Source: JBBQVS01 sp038211295 (GTDB lineage Bacteria; Chloroflexota; Ktedonobacteria; Ktedonobacterales; Ktedonobacteraceae). From it: a stretch of DNA of 31,591 bases. The position numbers were made by a program, and so were the translations under genes. The notes beneath the pieces are model-generated. The model was given only the letters and a program-made list of their open reading frames with translations, was not told where the DNA came from and searched no databases. Shown one piece after another: positions 1 through 7,854 of this stretch. Where the stretch lies: the NCBI GenBank assembly GCA_038211295.1, contig JBBQVS010000044.1:1-31591 (forward strand), given 5' to 3'. Each line of letters starts with the position of its first letter. Position 1 is the stretch's first letter.

Positions 1-3
1 GAG

Positions 4-64
4 TCACGAAGTGGCGATACCCCGTTGTATGGTAGTGGCGCGGCTTGCCCGCGCCATGCTTCCC
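4..64 (+). repeat. REP-like hairpin element, copy 1
   Basis: This is a short intergenic element with a GC-rich hairpin core at 37-55 (GGCGCGGCTTGCCCGCGCC, a 7-bp stem around CTTGC). It is preceded by a TATGGTA-like stretch and by CACGAAGTGGCG at 5-16. The same arrangement recurs in opposite orientation at 6066-6120 and, diverged, at 25266-25302. It lies beyond the 3' end of the STAND gene (which ends at 250 on the minus strand), matching the 3'-end position of the other copies. The homology and the hairpin are seen directly; calling it a REP/MITE family is inference. Confidence 0.7.
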
Positions 65-258
65 TGCACCATCCTGTCATGCCCACACTACCCGCGCCAT
101 GCTTCCCTGCACCATCCCGTCATGCCCACACTACCCGCGCCACGCTTCCCTGCACCATCCTGTCATGCCCACACTGCCCGCGCCATGCTTCCCTCCACAA
201 TCTCATTATGCCCCACACTACCCGCGCCACGCTTCCCCCTGCACGCACCCTACACTTC
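48..258. repeat. 43-bp direct tandem repeat array, about 4.5 units
   Basis: Head-to-tail units begin with CCCGCGCCAYGCTTCCCT at 48, 91, 134, 177 (this one 44 bp) and 221; the last unit is degenerate. There are no spacers, so this is not a CRISPR. The start of each unit equals the right half of the REP-like element at 4-64, which suggests that the array arose by amplification from that element. The last unit runs into the final codons and stop (250-252) of the STAND gene on the minus strand. No convincing gene is seen in 1-249. Confidence 0.85.
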
Positions 259-2430
259 CCGCAATGCCTCCTCGACACGTTGTTCTGCTTGTGGCTCGAC
301 CTGCTGCCACAGGGCGGCAAACCGTTCCTCGCCAAGTTCCTCGTGTATGCCGTCTATCCATTCTTGCTCAGACTTACTATTAGGGCTTTGCACTTCGACA
401 AAGATGCGTTGTGCGACGATGAAAAAGCTTAGCGCGATATCGTACTGCGCCTTTTTAAAAAAGAGCGCCCCCAGATTGTGGAGGGTGGTGCCTTCACCGG
501 GTCGGTCTCGCACTTCTTTGCGGATAGCGAGTGCCTGCTGATAATAGCGCAACGCCTCGTGCGTGTTGCCCTGTGAGTCGGAGAGCGACCCCAGATTGTG
601 GAGGGTGGCTCCTTCACCGGGTCGGTCTCGCACTTCTTTGCGGATGGCGAGGGCCTGCTGATAATAGTGCAACGCCTCATCCGTGTTGCCCTGTGAGTGG
701 TATACATAGCCCAAGTCGTGATATAAATGTGCCTGTTGCTCCCTTTTTAACTGTGTGACTCCCTGTAGAATGGCTTGCTCTAGTTCCAGCAATAGGACGC
801 TTCCTCCCCACCTACGTATATCTTCACAAAGAGCTTCTTTCACCATCACTTCGTGCGCCTGCTGCCACTGCTCCGCAAGACAGAAGTGCCGAACGGCTTG
901 AGTGAGGAGGTGTACGTCGGCTATAGCGTGGCGTTCGGCAAGCGGGGGACATGTGTGGGTGGCTTGTTGCAGGTAGTATGCGGCGGCTTTGCTATGGGCG
1001 AGTAGCGTAGCGGCTCTATTGTGCTGCTCGTCGTGAGTGCGGGCATAGGTGGCAACAATGGAGTGCAGTTGCCGCTTGCCCTCTTCGACGACCTGCACGA
1101 GTTGGTGCGTTTGCAGCGTCTCCAAACAGGGTCGGACACTGGCCTGGGCCTTCGCGCTGAGCAGAGGCAGCAGGGCGTCCAGCGGCACGGCTTCACGGTA
1201 GATCGAGAGGGCTTGCAACACTTCGCGTTGCTCATCGGTCAAGCTGCGCGTGTAGATGGCATTAAGCAGGTTCGTCGCGATATCCTCGTCCCACAGTTGG
1301 GTGTATCTGGCATCGGTGAGCAGCGTCGAGAGGCGCAGCTTTTCGGTCTCCAACAGAGTCGTGAGCAGAGTGAGGGAGAGGCCATGCCCCTGGCACCGCT
1401 TCACCGCGCTCTGCATCTCCTGTGCTGTCCCCGCGACGCCGCGACTCGTCAACAAGGCTTGTCCCTCGGAGAGCGTGAGTCCCTCAACTCGATAGGGGAA
1501 CAAACCCGTCAGGGCATCCGCCCGCAGGCCCTTTGGACGCGGACGGCTGGTGAGCAGGAGTCGCGAGGCACAGGCACAACTATTGAGCGCGTCGAGAAAC
1601 TCCCCCACCTCGGCGTTGCGGGCCGCCCCCGTGTCGAGGTTGAGCAGGTTTTCAAACTGGTCGAGGACAAGCAAAAGCGGGGCCGTCTGTGTGCTGATGC
1701 GCTGAGTGAGGATGTGAGCCTGCCCCTGGGGGGAGAGTTGCTCAAAGCCCGTGGGTTTGCCGCCAAGCACGGCGAAGAGATTGTCCGCGACATCGAGAAA
1801 GCTAGTCGTCTGGTCAACGCGCAACCAGAGCGCGTCACGTTTGAACGGGCCAGTCCCCGCGAGCCGTTGCTTTTCGGCGTAGCGGTAAACGAGGGCGGCA
1901 AGCGTGGATTTGCCAATACCGCCCATTCCGAGAAGCACCAGCGAGGAAATATCGGGTTGAGTAAGCTGTGCATACACCTCCTCCACCACGCTTTCGCGCT
2001 GCTGAAAGCCCTTGTTAGGGTTCGTCTGGGGTATCTGGCTGGCAATGCCACGATAGGCAGGAGAGGGTGCGGAAGGAGATGGAGGAGGGAACGGCTGGGG
2101 CGAAGGAAGAATGATGTTTGGAGAAAAGGTGATTGGTGAAGGCGCGGGAGCAGGGACGGATGCGACGGGTTGAGGTGAATCATCAACAGGGATAACAGGG
2201 ATGAGTGCGAGTAACGCGCACACGACGCCTACGGTGGTGATGAGAGCATAGGCCGTGTTAGCAAGGTTGGTCTGGGAAATGCCAAACAACGCGGGGATGA
2301 AACCTATGCTGCTGCCTATCCAAAAGCCCCCGATGATGACAACGCAAATACACCCACTGCTCATGATGACACGCCGTGACACTTTTCTGAATTTGCGCTT
2401 CTGGGGTGACGGGTTGGACATCTGTTGCAT
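250..2430 (-). CDS. Membrane-anchored STAND (NB-ARC-like) ATPase with TPR repeats
   Basis: About 726 residues. Two hydrophobic segments at roughly residues 21-50 and 58-81 are followed by a proline-rich linker (about 85-140). A nucleotide-binding domain then has a P-loop GMGGIGKST at 168-176, a Walker B strand LLLVLD at 252-257 and an LLLTSRP sensor strand near 291. The C-terminus carries tetratricopeptide repeats; two of 40 residues are almost identical. STAND proteins are nucleotide switches in signalling or defence; here the hydrophobic pair anchors the protein where a toxic or signalling effector domain often sits. ATG at 2430 was chosen because a GAGGAA ribosome site lies 6 nt upstream and a promoter (TTGATA-18-TATACT, 2465-2494) predicts a start near 2458. 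An in-frame TTG at 2451 is the alternative. The partner and biological role cannot be told from sequence. Confidence 0.85.
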   Translation of the reverse strand: MQQMSNPSPQKRKFRKVSRRVIMSSGCICVVIIGGFWIGSSIGFIPALFGISQTNLANTAYALITTVGVVCALLALIPVIPVDDSPQPVASVPAPAPSPITFSPNIILPSPQPFPPPSPSAPSPAYRGIASQIPQTNPNKGFQQRESVVEEVYAQLTQPDISSLVLLGMGGIGKSTLAALVYRYAEKQRLAGTGPFKRDALWLRVDQTTSFLDVADNLFAVLGGKPTGFEQLSPQGQAHILTQRISTQTAPLLLVLDQFENLLNLDTGAARNAEVGEFLDALNSCACASRLLLTSRPRPKGLRADALTGLFPYRVEGLTLSEGQALLTSRGVAGTAQEMQSAVKRCQGHGLSLTLLTTLLETEKLRLSTLLTDARYTQLWDEDIATNLLNAIYTRSLTDEQREVLQALSIYREAVPLDALLPLLSAKAQASVRPCLETLQTHQLVQVVEEGKRQLHSIVATYARTHDEQHNRAATLLAHSKAAAYYLQQATHTCPPLAERHAIADVHLLTQAVRHFCLAEQWQQAHEVMVKEALCEDIRRWGGSVLLLELEQAILQGVTQLKREQQAHLYHDLGYVYHSQGNTDEALHYYQQALAIRKEVRDRPGEGATLHNLGSLSDSQGNTHEALRYYQQALAIRKEVRDRPGEGTTLHNLGALFFKKAQYDIALSFFIVAQRIFVEVQSPNSKSEQEWIDGIHEELGEERFAALWQQVEPQAEQRVEEALREV
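470..709 (-). repeat. Two near-identical 120-bp TPR-coding repeats
   Basis: The DNA repeats with an exact 120-bp period (for example CCAGATTGTGGAGGGTGG at 471 and again at 591), encoding two consecutive 40-residue TPR units with few differences. Such identity at DNA level points to recent duplication or gene conversion, and to possible repeat-number variation between strains. Confidence 0.85.
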
Positions 2431-2464
2431 CGCGTGTTCCTCTACCTTCAAACTGCGTCTCTTC

Positions 2465-2494
2465 AGTATAACGTAGAGTATGAGGAAATATCAA
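2465..2494 (-). promoter_or_regulatory. Promoter of the STAND gene
   Basis: On the minus strand a -35 box TTGATA (2489-2494) is separated by 18 nt from a -10 box TATACT (2465-2470). The predicted start near 2458 leaves a leader of about 28 nt before ATG 2430. Confidence 0.6.
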
Positions 2495-2511
2495 TACAAA
2501 AGCACGAGGAG

Positions 2512-3345
2512 ATGCTATACTCTACTGAACATATGTATTTTTCGCCACAAACAATTGAGCGTTTGCGCTCTATACAGGGGATGCTGGACGCGCTCAAGCC
2601 GGAGGCGGAGCCGCAGACCGTGGTGTTGTCGGGGGCAGCGCAACCCGATGTGCATGTGCTTGTCTTTGCTGGCTCATTCAATCCGCCGACGAACGCGCAC
2701 CTTGCGTTATTGCAGCAGGCGCGTGCGTTTTTGCCGCATCACACCACATTATACGCGGCGGTCAGCAAGCGAATTATTGACAAGGAAACGGTGGAGTATC
2801 CAACGCTGCTTGATCGGTTGGATTTATTGACCCACGTATTGCGCGTTCATATTCCTGATGTGGGTATTCTTCTGTTCAATCGCGGGCTATATGTGGAGCA
2901 AGCGCAGGCACTTCGGGCCGCGTTTCCACAGGTCGCGCGTATCTTCTTTCTGGTTGGCTTCGATAAAATTGTGCAGGTATTTGACCCGCGCTACTATACA
3001 GACCGGAATGCGTCGTTGCGCTCGTTATTTCATATAGCCGAAATGCTTGTTGCGCCACGCGGCGACGCAGGCGAGCAAGAGTTAGCGGCATTACTGCGTC
3101 GTCCCGAAAACGCGCCCTTCGCCCATGCTGTCCACGCATTGCCGTTGGATGCACAGTATCGGCATATGTCGTCAACGCAGATACGGTTGGGAGAACGGGG
3201 AAATATCACTGGCTCTGTGCCGCCAGAGGTACAGCAGTTCATGGCCCAAACGCGTGTCTATGAGCAATTCACTGGCGGCGCGAATGGGAGCGAGTATTAT
3301 GCTGAACGTGTCCGCGCAATCGAGCGATTGTTGACCGAGGGGTGA
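2512..3345 (+). CDS. NMNAT/NadD-like nucleotidyltransferase
   Basis: About 277 residues. The nucleotidyltransferase signature GSFNPPTNAH lies near residues 54-63, and the second family motif SSTQIR lies near residue 220. This family transfers AMP from ATP to nicotinate or nicotinamide mononucleotide to make dinucleotide cofactor precursors. The first motif has T-N-x-H as in eukaryotic NMNATs, rather than H-x-G-H as in typical bacterial NadD. An N-terminal extension of about 50 residues precedes the catalytic domain. The start is uncertain: ATG 2512 directly abuts GAGGAG, ATG 2533 lies 21 nt from it, and the open frame reaches back to 2425. The gene ends 5 nt from the convergent FHA gene. Class confidence is high; the substrate is less certain. 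Confidence 0.75.
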   Translation: MLYSTEHMYFSPQTIERLRSIQGMLDALKPEAEPQTVVLSGAAQPDVHVLVFAGSFNPPTNAHLALLQQARAFLPHHTTLYAAVSKRIIDKETVEYPTLLDRLDLLTHVLRVHIPDVGILLFNRGLYVEQAQALRAAFPQVARIFFLVGFDKIVQVFDPRYYTDRNASLRSLFHIAEMLVAPRGDAGEQELAALLRRPENAPFAHAVHALPLDAQYRHMSSTQIRLGERGNITGSVPPEVQQFMAQTRVYEQFTGGANGSEYYAERVRAIERLLTEG

Positions 3346-3350
3346 GACCG

Positions 3351-4025
3351 CTACGAGACAACAAACTTGAACGCGTTCGCTCCAATCTGCACCATATCGC
3401 CATTTTTCAGCACATACTTTTTCTCTAGTCGCCCGTTCACATGTGTGCCTGTCGCAGACTTGTTGTCGAGCAGTTCAAAGCTTCCATCGGGCAACTCTTT
3501 GATGGTGGCATGTAGACGACTGACCGCGAGGTCTTCCAGAAAAATATCGCAGTCGCGACTGCGCCCAATTGTCATAGAGGCAAACAGCTCAATTGCGGGT
3601 GTTGTCGAGCGACCACTAACAAGTTCCAGACGCGCGATTACTGATGTATGTTTATCAGGAACTTTGCCAATATGCTGTTCACGTCTACGCGAGACGGGTA
3701 GTTGGAATGGTCGCGTCCCTTCGCTGGCGTGGAACGTAATCTTTGTATCGCCAAACATCAGTACATCGCCATTATTGAGCAACGTCTCCTGTATCGGTTG
3801 CCCGTTGACAAAGCTGTCGTTGCTGCCGTTATCATCGCGTAGCACATAGCCCGCGTTTGTCCAGAGAATGCTGGCTTGCTTGCGATGAACCGTGATATCC
3901 GCGAGAAAAATATCGCAGTCGCGGCTACGCCCGATGGTTGTACAATCCTTCCATAGCTCGATACGTTTGCCGACGGTTTCTTTCTGTATTACAAGGTACG
4001 CGCCTGTGGTTGATTCTTGTGTCAT
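3351..4025 (-). CDS. Tandem FHA-domain protein
   Basis: A 224-residue protein made almost wholly of two forkhead-associated domains (about residues 8-95 and 128-224). Each has the phosphothreonine-binding signature: a TIGRSRDCDIFL strand in both halves, then conserved histidine and serine loops (VHRKQAS, VSRLHAT) and an asparagine-glycine turn (FVNGQ, HVNGR). FHA domains bind phosphothreonine, so this is probably an adaptor for Ser/Thr kinase signalling; two kinase genes occur in the window but neither is adjacent. No catalytic or membrane segment is seen. ATG 4025 is about 60 nt downstream of the predicted transcription start of a strong promoter. Confidence 0.9.
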   Translation of the reverse strand: MTQESTTGAYLVIQKETVGKRIELWKDCTTIGRSRDCDIFLADITVHRKQASILWTNAGYVLRDDNGSNDSFVNGQPIQETLLNNGDVLMFGDTKITFHASEGTRPFQLPVSRRREQHIGKVPDKHTSVIARLELVSGRSTTPAIELFASMTIGRSRDCDIFLEDLAVSRLHATIKELPDGSFELLDNKSATGTHVNGRLEKKYVLKNGDMVQIGANAFKFVVS

Positions 4026-4091
4026 GTTCCCATTCTACCCCATGCCGGAATGCGTTGCGGCTCTGCAATAACGTGTGTATTCCCTGCCGCG

Positions 4092-4121
4092 AGTATAGCG
4101 AATGAAGGGAAGTTGTGTCAA
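4092..4121 (-). promoter_or_regulatory. Promoter of the FHA gene
   Basis: On the minus strand a perfect TTGACA (4116-4121) is followed after 18 nt by TATACT (4092-4097). Transcription would start near 4085, about 60 nt before ATG 4025. It sits in the 197-bp divergent spacer shared with the CocE-type hydrolase; I see no equally good promoter for the plus strand there. Confidence 0.7.
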
Positions 4122-4222
4122 GCGGCGACATGTGTTGCTAGCACCTCGCGGCCTATGCGTTGTATCATAGGTTTATGGCGTCTTGTGTCACCGCACGTAT
4201 ATAAAGAGGAGATACCCGATAC

Positions 4223-6007
4223 ATGGTTATGCAAATGGGTCAGCAGATCACCGTTGATTTTGATGTTCCCGCGAAGATGCGCGATGGCGTCACGCTCCGC
4301 GCAAATATTTACCGTCCACAGGGTGAGGGAAAGTGGCCTGTCCTTCTGACACGCCTGCCGTATGGAAAAGACCTTCCTGGTGCCAGTTCCGTGCTTGATC
4401 CTTCTCAGGTGGCACGGCGCGGCTACGTTGTCATCATTCAAGATACGCGCGGACGCTCGGCTTCGGAAGGTGAGTGGAATCCCATGCGGAATGAGGCTCT
4501 CGACGGTGTCGATACGCTCGAATGGGCCGCGGGATTGCCCTATAGCACTGGCGACGTAGGAATGTATGGAGCCTCGTATTTCGGTTTCACACAATGGGCC
4601 TCGGCAGTCCTGCAACCACCCGCGCTTAAAGCGATGGTTCCGTTCATCACCTGGAACGACCCCCTGAATGGCGTGCTGTTCCGCGGGGGCGCGTTGGAGC
4701 TTGGCACGTCGGCAAGCTGGCAGCTTACAATGGGCCTTGATGAACTGTTCCGTCGTTTTCGCAGTGACCCAGACCCGCGCCACCTGGGCTATGCTCTCTA
4801 TGGACTCGTCAAAGATATCGACGCGCTTGGCTCGCAAGGGTACTGGTCACTGCCCCTTAAAGAATTCGCGCCAATCAAACGCAACAATGTTGGCAATGCG
4901 TTCTTTGAAGGCGTCGAGCATATCATGGATCGCGAACACGCGGAGCCACTGACCATTCTTGGCAAGCATGAGCAGGTCAATGTGCCTACAATGAATGCCG
5001 GCGGCTGGTACGATATCTTTTTGAAGGACACCATCGAGAACTTTCGCATCATGCGAAATCATGGTAGTACACCAGAGGCACAGCAGAGCAAGCTTCTGAT
5101 TGGCCCCTGGACACACAGCGGGGCGAGCAATCCCATTGGGGAGATAAACTTTGGCTTTGGGGCGAGTGCGGCCCTGATTGACCTGAAAATCGACTTTGTG
5201 AGTTTGCAGGTGCGTTGGTTCGATCACTTCCTCAAGGGTATCGACACGGGTATGTTGAACGAGGCTCCAATCAAGATTTTTGTAATGGGCGCGAATATCT
5301 GGCGCGATGAGCAAGAGTGGCCTCTGGCGCGTGCCATAGAGACGCGATACTATCTGCATAGTGATGGTCATGCCAACTCACTAGGTGGTGATGGCGTATT
5401 GAGTACCGAGGCTCCGACTGCCATACATGCCGATACGTATACCTATGACCCTGCCAAACCTGTTATGACACGCGGCGGCGCCCTGCTGATGTCGCCAGAG
5501 TTCCCCGGTGGCCCATACGATCAGCGCGAGACGGAGAAGCGCGAAGATGTGCTTGTGTATAGTACGCCCGAACTCACGCAAAATGTAGAGGTTACAGGCC
5601 CCATTACGGTGCGTCTGTGGGCAACGTCGAGTGCGCCCGACACGGATTTTGTGGCACGTCTGGTTGACGTATACCCTGATGGCTACGCCCAGAACTTGAC
5701 CGATGGCATCATTCGGGCGCGGTATCGCAACTTCGCGCAGGGTGAAAAACCGTCGCTCATTGAGCCGGGCAAGTCATACGAATACGAAATTGACCTGTGG
5801 GCCACCAGCAACGTCTTTTTGAAAGGGCATCGTATTCGTCTGGACGTCACCAGCAGCAACTTCCCGCGCTGGGATCGCAACCTCAACACAGGCCACGAGA
5901 TCGGCGTCGATAGTGAAGGCGTTGTAGCGCAACAAACAATTCTGCATGATGCCAAGCATCCATCCTATGTCACATTGCCGCTTGTGCCAACTGTAACGAC
6001 TGCGTAA
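4223..6007 (+). CDS. CocE/NonD family (X-Pro dipeptidyl-peptidase-like) hydrolase
   Basis: A 594-residue serine hydrolase. The N-terminal alpha/beta-hydrolase domain starts with a beta-rich DGVTLRANIYRP stretch typical of CocE and glutaryl-acylase-type enzymes and has the nucleophile elbow GASYFG near residue 115-120. The C-terminal half (from about residue 400) is the jelly-roll domain of the X-Pro dipeptidyl-peptidase class, with the typical RLDVTSSNFPRWDRN segment near the end. Substrates range from cocaine-like esters to peptides and beta-lactam side chains, so the true substrate is unknown. No signal peptide is evident, so it is probably cytoplasmic. GAGGAG at 4206-4211 supports ATG 4223. 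It is transcribed alone and converges on the kinase gene, with a REP-like element between. Confidence 0.9.
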   Translation: MVMQMGQQITVDFDVPAKMRDGVTLRANIYRPQGEGKWPVLLTRLPYGKDLPGASSVLDPSQVARRGYVVIIQDTRGRSASEGEWNPMRNEALDGVDTLEWAAGLPYSTGDVGMYGASYFGFTQWASAVLQPPALKAMVPFITWNDPLNGVLFRGGALELGTSASWQLTMGLDELFRRFRSDPDPRHLGYALYGLVKDIDALGSQGYWSLPLKEFAPIKRNNVGNAFFEGVEHIMDREHAEPLTILGKHEQVNVPTMNAGGWYDIFLKDTIENFRIMRNHGSTPEAQQSKLLIGPWTHSGASNPIGEINFGFGASAALIDLKIDFVSLQVRWFDHFLKGIDTGMLNEAPIKIFVMGANIWRDEQEWPLARAIETRYYLHSDGHANSLGGDGVLSTEAPTAIHADTYTYDPAKPVMTRGGALLMSPEFPGGPYDQRETEKREDVLVYSTPELTQNVEVTGPITVRLWATSSAPDTDFVARLVDVYPDGYAQNLTDGIIRARYRNFAQGEKPSLIEPGKSYEYEIDLWATSNVFLKGHRIRLDVTSSNFPRWDRNLNTGHEIGVDSEGVVAQQTILHDAKHPSYVTLPLVPTVTTA

Positions 6008-6065
6008 TGGATGCGTAGTATGGTCACGGCCTGGGGGCAGAGTGTAGTCGTGGAATGAGAGTAGT

Positions 6066-6120
6066 CATGGCGCGGGCAAGCCGCGCCGTTACTATACCAC
6101 GAGATGCGCCACTTCGTGGC
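6066..6120 (-). repeat. REP-like hairpin element, copy 2
   Basis: The reverse complement of this stretch matches 4-64: a CACGAAGTGGCG block, a TGGTATAGTA block and the identical 19-bp core (6069-6087). It lies between two convergent gene ends (6007 and 6148), where it may act as a bidirectional terminator or mRNA stabiliser. The role is inference. Confidence 0.75.
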
Positions 6121-6147
6121 TTTTGCTCGTGGTATGCTCACTCTTTT

Positions 6148-7545
6148 TTAGTGTCCATGACCTAAGAAGAACAGTGTAATCATCAGACCTATAACAAGTA
6201 ACAAGAGTAAAATGAAACCGAGCGCGAAGAGGCCAAACGTAGGCGATGCTGGAAAGGCCCGAACAGCTTCGGCTCTATTGCTGGCGTGTGGTAGCGAGAG
6301 CGTCGGCAAAAAAGCAGCATCCGCGCTTTCACGAGTCGGTAGTGGTGCTGGTTTGAAGACACGCGTATCCTCTAGTGTGGCGACGCGAGTGGCGGTGGCG
6401 GTGAACGCCTGGGTTTGATGAGACGCGGAAAGCGCGACTGGCGCGGGAATAGGCATAGCCCTGTGTCCCTGTGTCTGGCGTGCTGGTACAGTCACGGCCT
6501 CGCGCTGACGTGGCACAAGAACTTTTGTTTCTTTTGTATGCTCGCGTGGCGTCTCGATGGTATGTCCCTGTACGCGTACCTGCCGTGTTTGTAGCACTCT
6601 TTGGAGCGTCACATCATAGGCACGTGCAAACGAAATGATATTGGGGTAGCGTTGCTCCGGTTTCTTGGCGAGCGCACGCAGAAATACATCATCGATCTCC
6701 TGTGGTAGCAGGGGATTCGCGACACTTGGCGGTGTCGGTGTTGTGTGATGATGATGATGCAAAAGTTGGGACGCTGTGCCTTCAAAGACCGCATGACCTG
6801 TCATAAGCTGGTACATCATCACCGCGAGCGCGTACTGGTCTGCTGCGGGGCCTACCTGCACGGAGGTTGCCAGCGAGGGATCGTCGAACTGCTCCGGTGC
6901 CATGTAGAGCGGTGTGCCAACGGAACGATGAATCGAGCGTCCGTTGCGATAGAACGCGGCTAGACCGAAGTCTGCGAGGAGCAGATGTGGCCTGCCGTGC
7001 GGAAAAATGGTTGAGAGATACGACGGTTGCCCAGTTTTAAGGGGGCCACGTTCGACACGAATCAAAAAGTTCGTGGGCTTGATATCGCGATGAATAATAC
7101 CGCTATCATGAGCGCATTGTAGGGCCGCTGCCGCTTGTAGCAAGTAATAGCCCGCCTCTTCCGCCGAGATAGGCCAACCAAAGCCAAATTGCTGTGTGCG
7201 TTGCTGTAACCAGTTCCAGAGTGATTTTTCGGAGAGGTATGGCATCACAAGATAGGTGATAGGCATACCAACGCCGTCTGAAAGTTCTTCTCCAAAGTGA
7301 TAGAGTGGCAAGATGTGTTCGTGTTCCAGTTCCGCGACTGCCTGCGCCTCGCGCTCAAAGCGTATTGCCGCCTGCCGGCCCTCCGGCGAGTTTGGTACGG
7401 AACGTAGATCACCACAAACAACTTTAATTGCTACTTTTCGTCCAATTCGCGCATGTTGGGCTAAATAGATGTCACCCATACCACCGCTCTCGATCAGGCG
7501 TATCAAACGATACCCTCCGAGCGTTTTCCCCACCAACATAGTCAT
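6148..7545 (-). CDS. Membrane-anchored Ser/Thr protein kinase (PknB-like)
   Basis: 465 residues. The kinase domain spans about residues 12-285, with a glycine loop ESGGMGDIY (the usual first glycine is Glu), the ATP-binding lysine K41 in VAIK, HRD at 152-154 in HRDIKPTNF, DFG at 192-194 and APE at 216-218. A basic, Ala/Pro/Thr-rich linker follows, then a single hydrophobic segment near residues 437-460 and only a few residues beyond it. The kinase is therefore cytoplasmic with a C-terminal anchor and no extracellular sensor. A run of five histidines occurs before the kinase C-lobe end. ATG 7545 has an AGGGA ribosome site 7-8 nt upstream; an upstream in-frame extension to 7608 lacks domain support. 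Its targets are unknown. Confidence 0.92.
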   Translation of the reverse strand: MTMLVGKTLGGYRLIRLIESGGMGDIYLAQHARIGRKVAIKVVCGDLRSVPNSPEGRQAAIRFEREAQAVAELEHEHILPLYHFGEELSDGVGMPITYLVMPYLSEKSLWNWLQQRTQQFGFGWPISAEEAGYYLLQAAAALQCAHDSGIIHRDIKPTNFLIRVERGPLKTGQPSYLSTIFPHGRPHLLLADFGLAAFYRNGRSIHRSVGTPLYMAPEQFDDPSLATSVQVGPAADQYALAVMMYQLMTGHAVFEGTASQLLHHHHHTTPTPPSVANPLLPQEIDDVFLRALAKKPEQRYPNIISFARAYDVTLQRVLQTRQVRVQGHTIETPREHTKETKVLVPRQREAVTVPARQTQGHRAMPIPAPVALSASHQTQAFTATATRVATLEDTRVFKPAPLPTRESADAAFLPTLSLPHASNRAEAVRAFPASPTFGLFALGFILLLLLVIGLMITLFFLGHGH

Positions 7546-7573
7546 CTTATATCCCTTTATAACGAAAGGTGAG

Positions 7574-7582
7574 AGTATAGCA
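7574..7582 (-). promoter_or_regulatory. Extended -10 promoter of the kinase gene
   Basis: On the minus strand TGCTATACT forms an extended -10 element 29 nt upstream of ATG 7545. No good -35 box is present at 17 nt; a TTGACG lies too far away (23 nt). Confidence 0.5.
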
Positions 7583-7681
7583 ATGAAAGGATAGCCCTTC
7601 CACGTCAACCTCTAAACATTCCTTTTATCCTTATAGAGATAGTATACATCGTAGCGAAAAATCTCTAGGAAAAAAGTTTAA

Positions 7682-7759
7682 GTAGAAGCAATTCAAGCTT
7701 GGATTGAAGCTAACGAGGCTTTGGGAAGACGTGTTCCCAGGCCAAAAATTCGCATGTGA
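7682..7759 (+). pseudogene. Fragment resembling the C-terminus of a HicB-family antitoxin
   Basis: The frame directly after a stop at 7679 reads, for 25 codons to TGA 7757-7759, a sequence containing VEAIQAWIEANEALGRRVP. The pattern EAI-x-x-W(I/L)EA...LGR-x-(I/V)P-x-P is that of the conserved helix and tail of HicB antitoxins. There is no start codon, the N-terminal half of the family is absent in the sequence upstream in any frame I read, and no HicA toxin is beside it. I therefore read it as a decayed gene remnant in the 309-bp spacer between the kinase and histidine kinase. The match is short, so it could be chance. Confidence 0.45.
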
Positions 7760-7854
7760 GCCGTTCTTTCGGTTTCGCCGCTTGCTTGTTGTGAGTCTTT
7801 CTATACTAAAAATGAAATTTGTATAGCTTGCAACCGACGGGAAGGGACATGCTC

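Noticed and set aside
48..258. CRISPR array
   Set aside because: The units are contiguous with no unique spacers, are GC-rich and diverge at the end, and no cas gene is near.
1021..2139. 372-codon open frame on the plus strand
   Set aside because: It is antisense to the STAND gene, whose P-loop, Walker B and TPR motifs are clear; the plus-strand product has no recognisable domain.
4118..4837. 239-codon minus-strand open frame
   Set aside because: It lies antisense to the CocE-type hydrolase and reads as a shadow of its codon bias.
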